A program made the position numbers and the translations under genes. From Scleromitrula shiraiana (Eukaryota > Ascomycota > Leotiomycetes > Helotiales > Sclerotiniaceae): a stretch of 64,000 nucleotides of DNA. The notes below the pieces were generated by a model. The model saw only the letters and a program-made list of their open reading frames with translations. It was not told the DNA's origin and ran no database searches. This document shows, in pieces, positions 35,071-45,590 of this stretch. Each line of letters opens with the position of its first letter. Positions within the stretch are counted from its first letter, which is position 1. The DNA lies in contig JABELC010000002.1 in assembly GCA_028455995.1 (NCBI GenBank), positions 1,984,001 through 2,048,000 of the forward strand, written 5' to 3'.

Positions 35071-36369
35071 TCTGATTCGAACTCCCTGCCCGAAGAAGAC
35101 TACTTTGCTTGGCTGCAAGTTCTACGCGCTTTTTGTCTCAACCTGAATACGTGGTAGTTCAATCTGTTCCACTCACTCCTTTACCTTGTGTCAGTCTAAT
35201 CCTCGTAGGGGGTTGATGAATGCATATGGTGTTTACCAGACATTCTACGAACTCAACCTATTGAGCACTCGATCCTCATCGGATATCTCCTGGATCGGGT
35301 CCACGCAAGCCTTCTTACTATTCCTCACTTCCGTTGCCATGAGTCCAATTTTCGATGCAGCAGACTCAGAAGTTTTACTATGGAGTAGATCAATTCTCAC
35401 CATTCTGGGCATGTTCATGACGAGTATTTGTAAAGAATACTATCAGCTGTTTCTTGCCCAGGGCATTCTGATGGGTCTTGGTTTTTGACTACTCTATTTA
35501 CCTGCACCTGCTTATAGTTTCTCGATACTTCCATTCTTAACGAGCTCTTGCTATAGACATATCATCTACTGGAGTGCACTTGGTATGTATCTAATCCTCG
35601 TGAGTCAAACTAGCATCAACTAATACAATGCAGGGGGTGTAATCTATTCAAAACGTTGGGTTTGGATGTGCAGCAAGGGTTTTCGCCTTTATAATTCTCG
35701 TCACCTCGATCCCCCCCACTCCTGTGTATGTAATCTCTTATTACACTCAAACCATGGCGCACCATTTTTGACCCCACAGTATTCAAAGATACTCCATATC
35801 TTTTCCTCAATCCTGGGCTCTTCTGCGGCTTCATGGGTCTTTACGTTGTATTCTACTACATACAACTCTATGCGCTCGAAAGCAGTAATGTTTCATCTAT
35901 CCTCTCAAGCTATCTACTCGTTATCATTAACGTAAGTTCTCTTCTCGGCCGTGTTGTATCCGGCTTCTATGCTGATAAGATCGGTTCTGTCAATGTCCAA
36001 GCTATCGTTGCAATCCTAAGTGCTATCCTAACATTCTGTCTCATCGCTATCAAAACCACGGCCGGACTAGTGATATACACTGTTTTATATGGATGTTCTG
36101 CAGGAGCCTTTATGGGACTTCCTGCAGCGGGTGTAGCTAGGTTGTCAGACGATCATTCTAAGATTGATATACGTCTAGGAATGAAACTGGGATTTGTGGG
36201 ATTTGACGTCCTGGTTAGTACTTCTATTGCGGGAGCTATCCTGGGAAGAGGTGGTGGGAGTTGGACTGTTTTGATTGTGTAGTGCGGTGTGTTACTTGCA
36301 GCATCTGCTACGAGCATGACGGCCAGTTGGATCGCTAAGTTTGGAGTTCGTTTGTGGGAGGTACTATGA
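35071..36369 (+). pseudogene. Decayed monocarboxylate-type (MCT/Esbp6-like) MFS transporter
   Basis: The exon at 35071-35150 reads LPEEDYFAWLQVLRAFCLNL then NTW. A 56-nt intron (GTAGTT to TCGTAG) joins it to GLMNAYGVYQTFYELNLLS. The rest follows MCT-like fungal transporters: SDISWIGSTQAFLLFLTS, LLYLPAPA, SRYFHS then RALAI, STGVHLGGVIY, NVGFGCAARVFAFIIL, GLFCGFMGLYVVFYYIQLYA, SLLGRVVSGFYADKIGSVNV and a C-terminus ending FGVRLWEVL at 36369. Lesions: no start codon; TGA at 35486-35488; a 1-nt frameshift near 35515; TAA at 35538-35540 after SRYFHS; loss of several residues plus a frame change near 35645; TAG at 36280-36282 before CGVLLAASA, where Trp is expected. The latter half (35785-36279) is still an open frame. 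The gene cannot make the full transporter. Confidence 0.82.
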
Positions 36370-37195
36370 TCGATTGGTTGTAACAACGATCATAAGTAAC
36401 TATATGGAGGAGCAGTAGTATATTGCTAAGTAATTGATATATGGTCTGTAGCACTAACAAGCATGCCCGCCCACTGTACGGTTTCCAATGCAACATGAAA
36501 GGAAAGTAATTTCTTGATTCGCTTTTCGATTGTTGAATTTCCCATTTGCTCCTCGACATTTCTTTCACAATGCTATCTACAACAGCTCGGAAAAGAATCA
36601 AAACTTTGATATTCTGAATATCAGCTTCGTCAAGCAAGACTTCTCGTTCCTTTCTAACTTTTTTTCTGCATGCTATCGGGTCCTGTCGTCAGAAGTTAGA
36701 TACTGGAAGAAAAGTTCTGGTCCCCTTTCATGGCCCGATAATATGCTACAACAGCAGCTTCTCCTAACTTTATAAAGACATTGAAATCTTTGGGATCTTC
36801 TAGAAAACACACTTGAGTATATTCAGCTCGGATGGTCAACTCTTCCTCTTGTGCTTGTGGAAACAATTGTCTGACTAATTCTTGAATATGATACAAAGTG
36901 CCATGATAACTCAATTTATAACGAGCTTGGTGGTAATGTTCTTTTGGTTTTGTAAAAGATATATGACTGCACAGCCTTAAATCTCACAATGCAGGGGCAG
37001 ATTGTGCATCATTGACGTAAATTCCAACTTCCTGCCAGCACATTGCATGCTCCACATGTTGTCAGCCAACCATTGATCTATGATATAAGGTTTACGAGAT
37101 GGGTGATATAATTACTGTAGATAGAACGCTTCAAACACTTAGCTATTTCAGAAAAACTACAAATATATATACATCCACAAAGATCACCAGAATAT
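36370..37195. other. Spacer between two pseudogenes with one coherent minus-strand frame
   Basis: 826 bp. On the minus strand a frame runs from about 36960 to 36696 (KPKEHYHQARYKLSYHGTLY, then HIQELVRQLFPQAQEEEL, RAEYTQVCFLEDPKDFNVFI and KLGEAAVVAYYRAMKGDQNF). It has protein-like composition but no ATG near its beginning and no match I can name. It could be an exon remnant of another decayed gene. Confidence 0.3.
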
Positions 37196-38204
37196 TTGCC
37201 AAAACAAGATTTACCAGATATTGAGAATAAATTGTGGCTCAACTCACTTAGCTCATTACTGGCTCTTCCTCCGGTTTTGGACGGGAACTCGTCCTCATCA
37301 TTCTAGCCAGAGGTGATCGAGCTATCGCTACCTGTCGAGAACCCACAGATCGTATCAAGTATTTGAAAGATGCTGGTGCAGCCACTTTATCACTTGATGT
37401 AACAGCTTCACAAACTGAGCCAGATGCGAAGATACAAGAAGCTCTCAAAATATACGGCGGGATAGATGTTCTGGCTAATAATGCAGGCTATATCGAAGCC
37501 GGATTGATGGAGGATATGAGGTTAGGCTCTCACTTTTGAAAATTTTGGAAACCTTGTATGTGATGCTAGTATATTTTAGTCACGAGAGACTTCTCGCTAG
37601 TTCCAATACCAATCTATTTGGGCCAGTCAATGTGACTCGCTCACTTCTGCCTCATGTTCGAGAAAGAAAAGCTGGAATCATCATATTCATGGGTGAGGTT
37701 GGTGGCTGGCAAGGTGAGGTTGGAGCAGGTCCATATTGTGCAGCGAAATTCGCTATGTAAGGTATGAAATCCGATTCTTCTCACTCCTACTACTTTTGAT
37801 TTTAACACATATCAGGTGTGGTAGAGTGTCTTCAAAAAGAGACATCTCAATTTGGTATCCGAACCATCATCCTTGAGCCAGGCTACTGCCGTACAAAGAT
37901 GTGTTCCAAAGAGAGCGTCAAATGGGAGCCCCTCTCAATCCCAGAATACGAACCAATGCACAATGCACTGAGAGGGATGGTGCAAGCGTTTGACGGAAAT
38001 CAACCTGGTGATCCTAAGAAAGCTACAGAGCGTATCGTTGATATCATTAAGCGAGGGGGATTGGCAGCCGGAAAGGAGATTCCGTCGAGACTTCCTTTGG
38101 GTCCTGATGGTCTTCAGCAGCTCAAGGATAAGTGTTTATCTACGTTGAAAATTCTGGATGAGTGGGAACAATTCATTACTAGTACCGATTTAGATGTAAA
38201 ATAG
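37196..38204 (+). pseudogene. Decayed short-chain dehydrogenase/reductase (SDR)
   Basis: Classical SDR outline: DLPDIENKLWL, TGSSSGFGRELVL (TGxxxGxG cofactor motif), ARGDRAIATC, LSLDVTA, DVLANNAGY (NNAG), PYCAAKFAM (catalytic YxxxK) and TIILEPGYCRT. Two introns are recognisable, 37519-37579 and one beginning at about 37762. Defects: the codon where the start would be, before PKQDLPDIENK, is TTG (37196), and no in-frame ATG precedes it. An extra 14 bp (about 37237-37250) splits KLWL from ITG and shifts the frame. TAA at 37758-37760 follows KFAM just before intron two. The C-terminal part (37815-38204) is still open. An alternative 5' exon with a true ATG could explain the first two defects (ATG at 37100 and donor GTAGAT near 37118), but not the TAA. 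Confidence 0.7.
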
Positions 38205-39175
38205 GAGAGGGTAATGAGGATATTTGGAATGAATGTTGCTGATATTTTAAAGCATATTGATGGTAGAATAACAACGAGTATATTCCATGAACTTCTGCGT
38301 TCGTTGTCTTCTCGTCTTGGTCACACTGTAGATCGAGCATGCGTTATATGCTAGTATCTGCAGAGATTCCCATGTGTAAAAGTTTCCCATTGAAGGTGGC
38401 CGGATAGTGCTCTTATTTATCCGAATCATATACTCGTGCCGACCGAAAACGCAGATGGTTTTACTACACTTGTCCTGCAGCATTGAATTCCTACTGTTGA
38501 TGCTATTTATAGCTATTGTATATTTGAAATCCCGTATGAACGCGTATCAACTCACTCCATTAAATAATCATATAATCCGTGCGTATTCTGGACCTTTTGT
38601 TGCATATCTAAAATCTCTGATCTGAAATCTGGTAAATTACATTCTAGATTGTGGTGGCAGTAAACCTCCGTTTGTAGCTAAGCGTAGATTAATCAGCTAT
38701 GGGTCGGTCTTTAGGACCGAACGCTCCGTACCCATCTTAAGAAATACATCCCACTTCTTACATATTGAACTACCTCTTAAAGGGATTTTTCTGTGGCAAA
38801 TCATAGATAGTTGCTGGTAGTGTCAGTTGGCACGGACGGGTGGTGAGTTTAATTACTGTTATCGAATACGAGATGGATACAAAACGGTGGTTATGTATCT
38901 TTTGTGGTGATCCATCCATTGGTAGGTATTCTTATATCGTGCTTGTATACAATATTACTATTTTTCGGTATGCCTACCCCATATACATTTCCAGTGTTCT
39001 GAACGTGACATATATGTAGACATTTAGTTCTGGTTTCGCTTTCCCACAGTCCAGCTCCATAGTGGTAATATAAAACCTCGGCCCTTTACGTCTTATCTCT
39101 CCTTTTGCCCAGCCATTTATGCGATTTTGTTAGATCGCCATACCATGTGAATGTACTATTAGGATCATGACGCTG

Positions 39176-41110
39176 TTCGACGGTATGCAACAAAAATATA
39201 AAATCAAGGTTTTGAGTCTTGAGTCAAGTTAAAATATTCCTTATGATTACTAACAAAGTTCATTTCGACATGAGATGATTGATTCAGGAACATTCCTAAG
39301 AGATATGCAACAAACATTGAGCATTCACGTGCTATGGCACTAACTAATGAGTTAAAAATCTATCATCTTTATATCCATTGTAAATTTCGGCAGATTGGTG
39401 TATTACAAGTATATATAAATGTTGGTATTCTCGAGATGTGCTGTAGGTAGCCGACTCTCAAGAATCCCAATTCGGCTTCTAACTATAAGAGGAGGTGTGA
39501 TATACATTTGACAGGATTGGAAAACAAGGTCGAGTTGTAAGTACTAAAACCATGATCCCTTACAATCATACTCCGTAGATACCAGTTATAAGGAAACTGA
39601 GTATCTACTAGTGTTTATCGGGTTTGGGTCATGATGAGTTTATTGAATGTCTCAGATGCGATGTGCAACAGACAGTATGAAGTATTGATAGCTTAAGAGC
39701 TAAAATGAACCATATAGAACGTGCTGCAATCCCACCAAAAGGATCTAGCAGACTAGGTAGACTCTAAGTCAGGTGAAATGTAGTACAGCCACCATCCGTA
39801 CTGTAGCTCCAGATCTGGTTAACGAGTTTAGTAAACTATATTTTTGTAGATCTACTACTGATTTTTAGATGCGCAGTTAGCAGAGCACTAGAGATTTTAC
39901 TCTATCATAGGTTCAGAGGTTATTCAGTTTATCAATTTTCGCATTAAACCTGCAACCGAGAATACTCGGACATTGATAGTTCGAGAGCTAAGCCCAGAAC
40001 GACGATAGCCCACAGACTACTCGGTGCTAGAAGCGGATCTAGAGCGTCAGCTATAAGCTACAACAATCATAGCCACTCAGAATACGCAGTATATGATGTA
40101 AGTCCATTAGCATTCGAATTGACGTCAACATCTATCCACAAGAGCTCAATCTCTTGAGCTGCACCAAGCCACAATATAACTTATCAACAGCATTCGTGTT
40201 ACTGGAGGTGAAGCAGCTATAAATTTAGGAGAAAATTAATAGATTCAACAAATTTCAGACGTGCAACAAGATGATTACTTTAAACCATCTTATAGCCTGA
40301 CTCGTAGCATGCTAGCTACAATCTGTGCATACAGAGCTTAGCCTCCATATTAGATCTCAAATATGCAGTCTAAAGGCTTGCAAGAACTCACGTTGCACAC
40401 AATTCAGATGTGCAGCAAAATGTATATTTCGGAGCTATACTAGCCTTAGATCCAGATGTTCTGCCGTAAAAATGGGGCTGAGGTGACACACAAAAATGAG
40501 ACATGCAACAGTTCATATCTTAAGAATCTAGAAACCCTCGAGCGATGGGCTAAAATAGAGGTATTTAGCTCCGAGTCCGCGTGGCGAGTAATTAGCCCCC
40601 CGTGGGTTAGCCGAAAAGCAGCAGTTTGACGAATAAATTACTTTTAGCTCACATTCAATCATCTAAGATATCGAACTTATTTGATTTTAAAAGTATATCA
40701 AAGTACTAACGCTCAGCTAGGATTAGATCAACCTCAGTTTATGATGTGATATTTTCAAACAAAATCTAGACATGCAGCAAAACGATCTGAACACACTCTA
40801 ACGAAGCTAAAATAGCGGTATTGGCTACTTTGTCATCCGCGGGAGCCCCTGACTCGAAACAAGACGAGCTCATATATCAATTGAGGGATCGGGAACTTTA
40901 ACCCAATTAGTGCTCGCTCTCCTAGCTATATATTCGGTTAGTGACCAATCTAACCGTCCCTACTTGAACTTAAATGACAACTAGTCCCACAAACAAAGAG
41001 ATCATGCTTTTGATTGGGTAGCGAATGGCCCGTGTACAAGGTCAAGTCAGAGTTGAGGTTACACAAAATTCTACGACATGCAACAAAGTATATACTTGTA
41101 ACTAATACAC
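39176..41110. repeat. Degenerate interspersed repeat family around GACATGCAACA
   Basis: Variants of GACATGCAACAAA occur near 39184, 39307, 39661, 40259, 40411, 40501, 40769 and 41079. Several share the flank CACAAAATTCAGAC before and TATAT after. In three copies GAGCTAAAAT or AAGCTAAAATAGCGGTATT follows 25-50 bp later (39.69, 40.55 and 40.80 kb), so the unit is probably 80-110 bp. The differences are largely transitions. Spacing is irregular (90-600 bp). This looks like an old tandem or nested repeat eroded by mutation; its source is unknown. Confidence 0.6.
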
Positions 41111-42591
41111 ACCAATCACATTGTCATTCTTGCCTTTGAAATCCTACAAATAGATGAGGACGCGCGGGGTTCCCTGTTCGCTTGAGTCTGTAGAATCATA
41201 ATAATACTGCATAACTCAATAAACTGAGAATTGCCTTATTCCAATAGAGTATAGAACAACCGCTCTCCCAGCACTAAAGCCAAGAGTTGATCGTATAGAT
41301 TGCTTAAATGGATAGTATTTTGATTTTTGAGAACTCCTCTTTTGGTTGATCTATTACTTCTTTGAGCATAGTTGACGGCGGGAAGCCGAATACCTTATTT
41401 CTAGGGAATTCTTAGTTTGCTAGGTTTATACGGTAGTACACAGGGATGCCGAATAAAATGATCGAGCTATATGAAATGGATATCTGTCTATCAATGAGTA
41501 CTCTTTGAGAAAGTACGTGAAATACAAACAAAGCCTGGATTATGCAAGTGTAGGATAAGATTCACTCCCCTTTCAATACTCAGTTTGATAACTTCAGATA
41601 CCTTTAACATATAACTGTGGTGATACTGGTCAGAAGTCAGCATAAACATGCCCACAAAGCCTAATATATATATATAAATTTCAACCATCGCCCCACATCC
41701 CATTCCAACCCCTCAGCACCCCTCCATTACCCCTCATCAAACCCTTACCTCCTGTAGTAGCATGCCACAACGAAACATATCCTGCCCGATCCAATCAGCA
41801 GAGTAAGGAGCTTTATGTCACGAAGTTTGGCACAACATCAAAATGAAATCAGACTTCATACTCTATCGCATTCAAGTTGCCGTGAATCTCCGGCCCCTGC
41901 ACTCAACTCAGCTCAACTCAACTCAACTATCCGCGTCATCGCTTCCACACCCCACTCCACCCACATCACATCATGCACCCCACCCCACGATCATGATCAT
42001 GATCTTGTCCTCCAGAGTCCACACTGTTAACCAAACTTCACTCATACGCGTCATCATTCATGCGTACTCGTTCTCAAGATCTTCACAGTGTATCCATACG
42101 TAGGCGAGTAGGTTGGAAAAGAAAGAGGAAATCACACGGGCCAGGAAACAACGAATGAAGAAATAATCCGAGTAGAAAATAACTCGATTCCCTGGAACAA
42201 TTCCATTCCGTCCTAACCCCCATTATTATCATCACCATCCCTCAACTTCAAACTCATCCAAAGAGCGTGTGTAATATGTACAAGAATTTTCTATGCCAGT
42301 TTGCCAATTTTCCAAAAAAAAAAACGCATCCAGACCATGGGTATCACCGACATTTCCACCTTATATATCCTTTATCCCCATTCCAAGTTTTCTAAAAGTC
42401 TCAAATGTATCATCATCTTCAACTCCATGACTCCAATCTCAAGCAAAAAGAAAAACAAACGATTCTAATAGCAATTCTAATCCCAATTCCAATTCCCAGA
42501 CTCTAACTCATTGTTACAATCATTCCCCATCATTAAACAACCCCTTTTTGCAAAAAACACCTCGCTTGCTTCCCTGATCTAAAATGCCAAT

Positions 42592-42629
42592 CTTCTTTCG
42601 ATGTCCTGTGTTCCTTCTATCGAAAGAAG
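42592..42629 (-). other. Perfect 11-bp stem-loop in the 3' UTR of the PRM10-like gene
   Basis: CTTCTTTCGAT (42592-42602) is the exact reverse complement of ATCGAAAGAAG (42619-42629), with a 16-nt loop. It lies 105-142 nt past the stop codon of the minus-strand gene, so it would form in its transcript. No U-run follows it in a way that suggests a terminator. It may be an RNA-stability or protein-binding element. Confidence 0.7.
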
Positions 42630-42733
42630 GCCCTGAGTATATACTATAGTCATATGTGCGCCGGAACTTCTAAATAGTCCTCCTGTATATTCCATTATTC
42701 CCTTTTTAAACCCAATAACCTATCTATAACACT

Positions 42734-45409
42734 CTAAAAACTGAATAATCCACTTCGTCTTTTGCCTAGTGGATAAACAATCAATGCACTAAGGAATAAA
42801 CCGACAGTAATGCCAATAGCAACTTGGATCATACTATAACCAACGTTGAATACAATCGTATTCAGATCATCACTACTTGATACAGTAACCTACTTGTTGT
42901 TAGTGATATGCTAAGATGAGCAGCAGACGGGTAAACTTACAGAAGATGTACCATTAACCTTGGCGGTACCATTTGCGTATGTAGTAGAATTTGTGATCTC
43001 GTCTGCGGTACTCAACCCAGCCAAAAGAGATCCAGATGCAGCCAGACCAGAAGGAACTTGAACGAATATAGCGGGCAAAAGAGCAGCAGCAGCTACGCCA
43101 TGTTGTATTCGAGAGTATAGGTTACCAAGTACACCTACGGCAAGGGCACCAAGTGTGTTCGAGATTTGTGCCGAAGATGGGAACCGTTTCGCGGAGAAGA
43201 AGTTGACAACGTAACCAGCAAATGATATACTAAGCATGACAGGCATCTGCTTGAATTTCGCTTGGTTGATGATTGCAAGACACAAAGTGAAGATCGGCAC
43301 GAAGAACCAACGATAATATTGATTCATAGGTGCTTCACATGTAGTTCTACTTGTAGCATTTGAATCGATAAGTCCGTAGACAGCTGTGCCGATAGTGATA
43401 CCAAACCCAAGGAAGAGAGAGTAAATGATGGCATAAACCATACGAACGGAACCCGCGACCATTGAACGAGATTGAAGCTCAAGAGAACCACAAAGAACCA
43501 TATATCCTGGAAGAATGAGGGCGATTGAAGATTGTGCGAGCGCTGAGAAACAGAACAGATTACCTCCTCTGATTGATCCGAAGGCTCTTGCGAGGAAAGA
43601 TGTCAGGACTGCAGCCGAAATTTCGAAGACATTTGCGTAAAGATCCGATTTTGGCGCGACAATCAATTGAAGAAAACCAAGAAGAGAACCTAATATGAAA
43701 GCAATTGGCAGATCGATAAGACGTCCCTGGAAAGCAAAAGGTGCAACACTGACACTTGCGAATCCATACACCACAACGAGAAACCAAGGATGGTACTTTC
43801 GCTTCTGGCGAATAATAGCATCTAAGCGTTGTGTTGCTTCCTCAACACCAATAACATCATGTACAACTTCCTTATAAATCTCGTGTACATCCTTTAACTT
43901 CCCGAGATCAACACCCTGTACTGATCTGACAAGCTTGACTTCCGTAGTGTGGGTGGAAGCATCATCAAACGAGATAATCATGCAACCAGGGATATAGAGG
44001 AATTGCCCATCAATCTCGAGTACTCGTGCCGTCATCTTCATGTATTCTTCCAAACGATGTGTAGGTGCTCCATATGTCATGAGGGCACGACATAATTTCA
44101 ATAGATACTTTTGTCGACTCAAAGTCTCCGCAATATGAATAGTAATTCTAATTTCGTCTTCCAATCTGGGTCTTCCAGCCAATTGTCTAGCAGCACTTTC
44201 GATAAGTCTACCACTGTGAGTTCGTTTTCCCATCCCTGGTCTTGGGGGTAGCTTCTTTCTTGGGGCATTAGCACCTCCAGTTCCAGGAGCAGCTAACATT
44301 GCTGATGCTTCGATGAGTCCAGCCAAGGTATCCTGAGATTGATTCTTCTGATGATACCATTTGGCACTCTTCTTAGGCGTTGTCATTCCCGAAGAACCAA
44401 GGGAAACTGGCAAGGTACCTTCCGAGACATCACTACCTCTTCTTGATGCGGGTACGCTACTTGCGACGTTGGAAGGTGGATTATATAGCTTCAACAAAGA
44501 AGAAAGCACACCACCTCTAAATTGTTGAGGGCGTGGTACATATTCTTCGGCGATACCATGTTCGGCTTCGGGTGTAACTTGTCCCGAGACCAAGCCCGGG
44601 CGGGGTACAGGCATCTTGAATGAGTCTTGTGGAATTTTCCTGGTATGTGACCTAACGAGTTTGTGTGCTTCGGATGAATTTGATTGTTTGGCCTTTTCAT
44701 TCTGAATGTCATCATCACTCTCTGCCCCATCATATGCTCTGCTGAGTCTACTCCCCATTGGTGCCAACGGTATATCATCTATTCTCACTGGTAGACCACC
44801 AGGGTTTGGTCGTGGAGAGTACTCGATATCGTCTTCGTCTAAACTGTTCCTTCTCGAATTTGGGGTCGAGTGACTTCCAACTAAGGAAGCAATCCTCTGT
44901 GCCCTGTTCTGAGCAGCCAAAGCAGAGAATTGTTTCTCATGACTCTCTTCAACTTCTGGCAAATCCCCCTTGTATCCTCCAGGATTACTCCTCAACACAC
45001 TAGGCCTGGGTTTGTTTAACGGTGGCGTACCAGAAACAGGACTGCCGATAGCGGCATCTGTAAAAGGATTGTCTTTTTCCTTATCGGGCGTGAATCGTAG
45101 CAATGGATTGGTAGTGTTATTTCTCGAATGTGATGCTGGGGAACTTTTGGCAGATTGCGGTAATGTTAATCGAGACGGCGACATTGATTTGTCCCGAAGT
45201 GGGAAGTTGGATCTTTTGTTCTCATCGTCATTGGCTTCGTTTGTATTGTTGAAACGAACTCTGCCTCGCCCTTTTGGAGGATTCCCTCCTGCACTACCTG
45301 GCCTGCTTGGAGCAGTACTTGTTACTGGACTTCCATCCGTAGATACCAATTCTGTATATACAACATTTGGGTTATCATTGGTTATGTTTGAGGAACTTTC
45401 GCTGGACAT
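42734..45409 (-). CDS. PRM10-like ThrE/DUF1212 membrane protein
   Basis: Homologue of yeast pheromone-regulated membrane protein 10, with the ThrE (threonine/serine exporter-like) fold. Two exons, 45409-42941 and 42889-42734, separated by a 51-nt intron, give 874 residues. Residues 1-430 are polar, Ser/Pro/Asn-rich and probably disordered, with many S-P sites (SMSPSRLTLPQSAKSSPAS) likely to be phosphorylated. The ThrE domain begins near LCRALMTYGAPTHRLEEYM. FLYIPGCMIISFDD and DVHEIYKEVVHDVIGVEEA follow before about ten membrane helices (WFLVVVYGFASVSVAPFAF, ILPGYMVLCGSLELQSRSMV, then the C-terminal DUF3815-like set). Exon 2 adds the last helix and the tail LGKRRSGLFSF. The start at 45409 is the first ATG; the open frame continues upstream only from TTG. 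Transport activity of fungal members is not established. Confidence 0.92.
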
Positions 45410-45536
45410 TTTTTCGATGTTCGAATGTCTCAATTGATTGAGAATTCTTCGAAACAAAAAATCTACCTCAGCCCTATATCAATATCGACAAATAATTTTA
45501 TATTTATATATATATATTTTTTTTTTCGGGAAACGA

Positions 45537-45590
45537 GGCGTTGGAAGGCGTTGGAAGGCGTTGAAGGCGTTGAGGACGTTGAGGGTATTG
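45537..45590. repeat. GGCGTTGGAA-type minisatellite upstream of the PRM10-like gene
   Basis: About five imperfect copies of a 9-10 bp unit (GGCGTTGGAA, GGCGTTGAA, GGACGTTGA) lie about 130 bp upstream of the start codon, next to a TATATA/poly-T tract (45504-45526). The GC-rich block is unlike its AT-rich surroundings. Confidence 0.8.

Larger units (their letters stand above)
38205..42733. other. 4.5-kb gene-free region with decayed repeats
   Basis: No coding gene is supported. Stop codons are dense in all frames from about 38.7 to 41.5 kb. Between 39.17 and 41.11 kb a degenerate repeat family is visible (listed separately). From 41.7 to 42.73 kb the sequence is pyrimidine-rich on the plus strand and includes the 3' UTR of the PRM10-like gene, with an inverted repeat at 42592-42629. 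CTCAACTCAACTCAACT occurs near 41905-41927. Confidence 0.6.

Noticed and set aside
35050..35095. GTTCGAATC on the minus strand, resembling a tRNA B box
   Set aside because: No matching acceptor stem, A box or anticodon arm; it lies in the first exon of the decayed MFS gene.
38701..38725. Short hairpin TCGGTC-TTTAG-GACCGA
   Set aside because: A 6-bp stem is expected by chance in a window of this size.
45410..45457. N-terminal extension FRRILNQLRHSN of the PRM10-like protein
   Set aside because: It begins at TTG; the first ATG is at 45409 and opens into the expected polar N-terminus.
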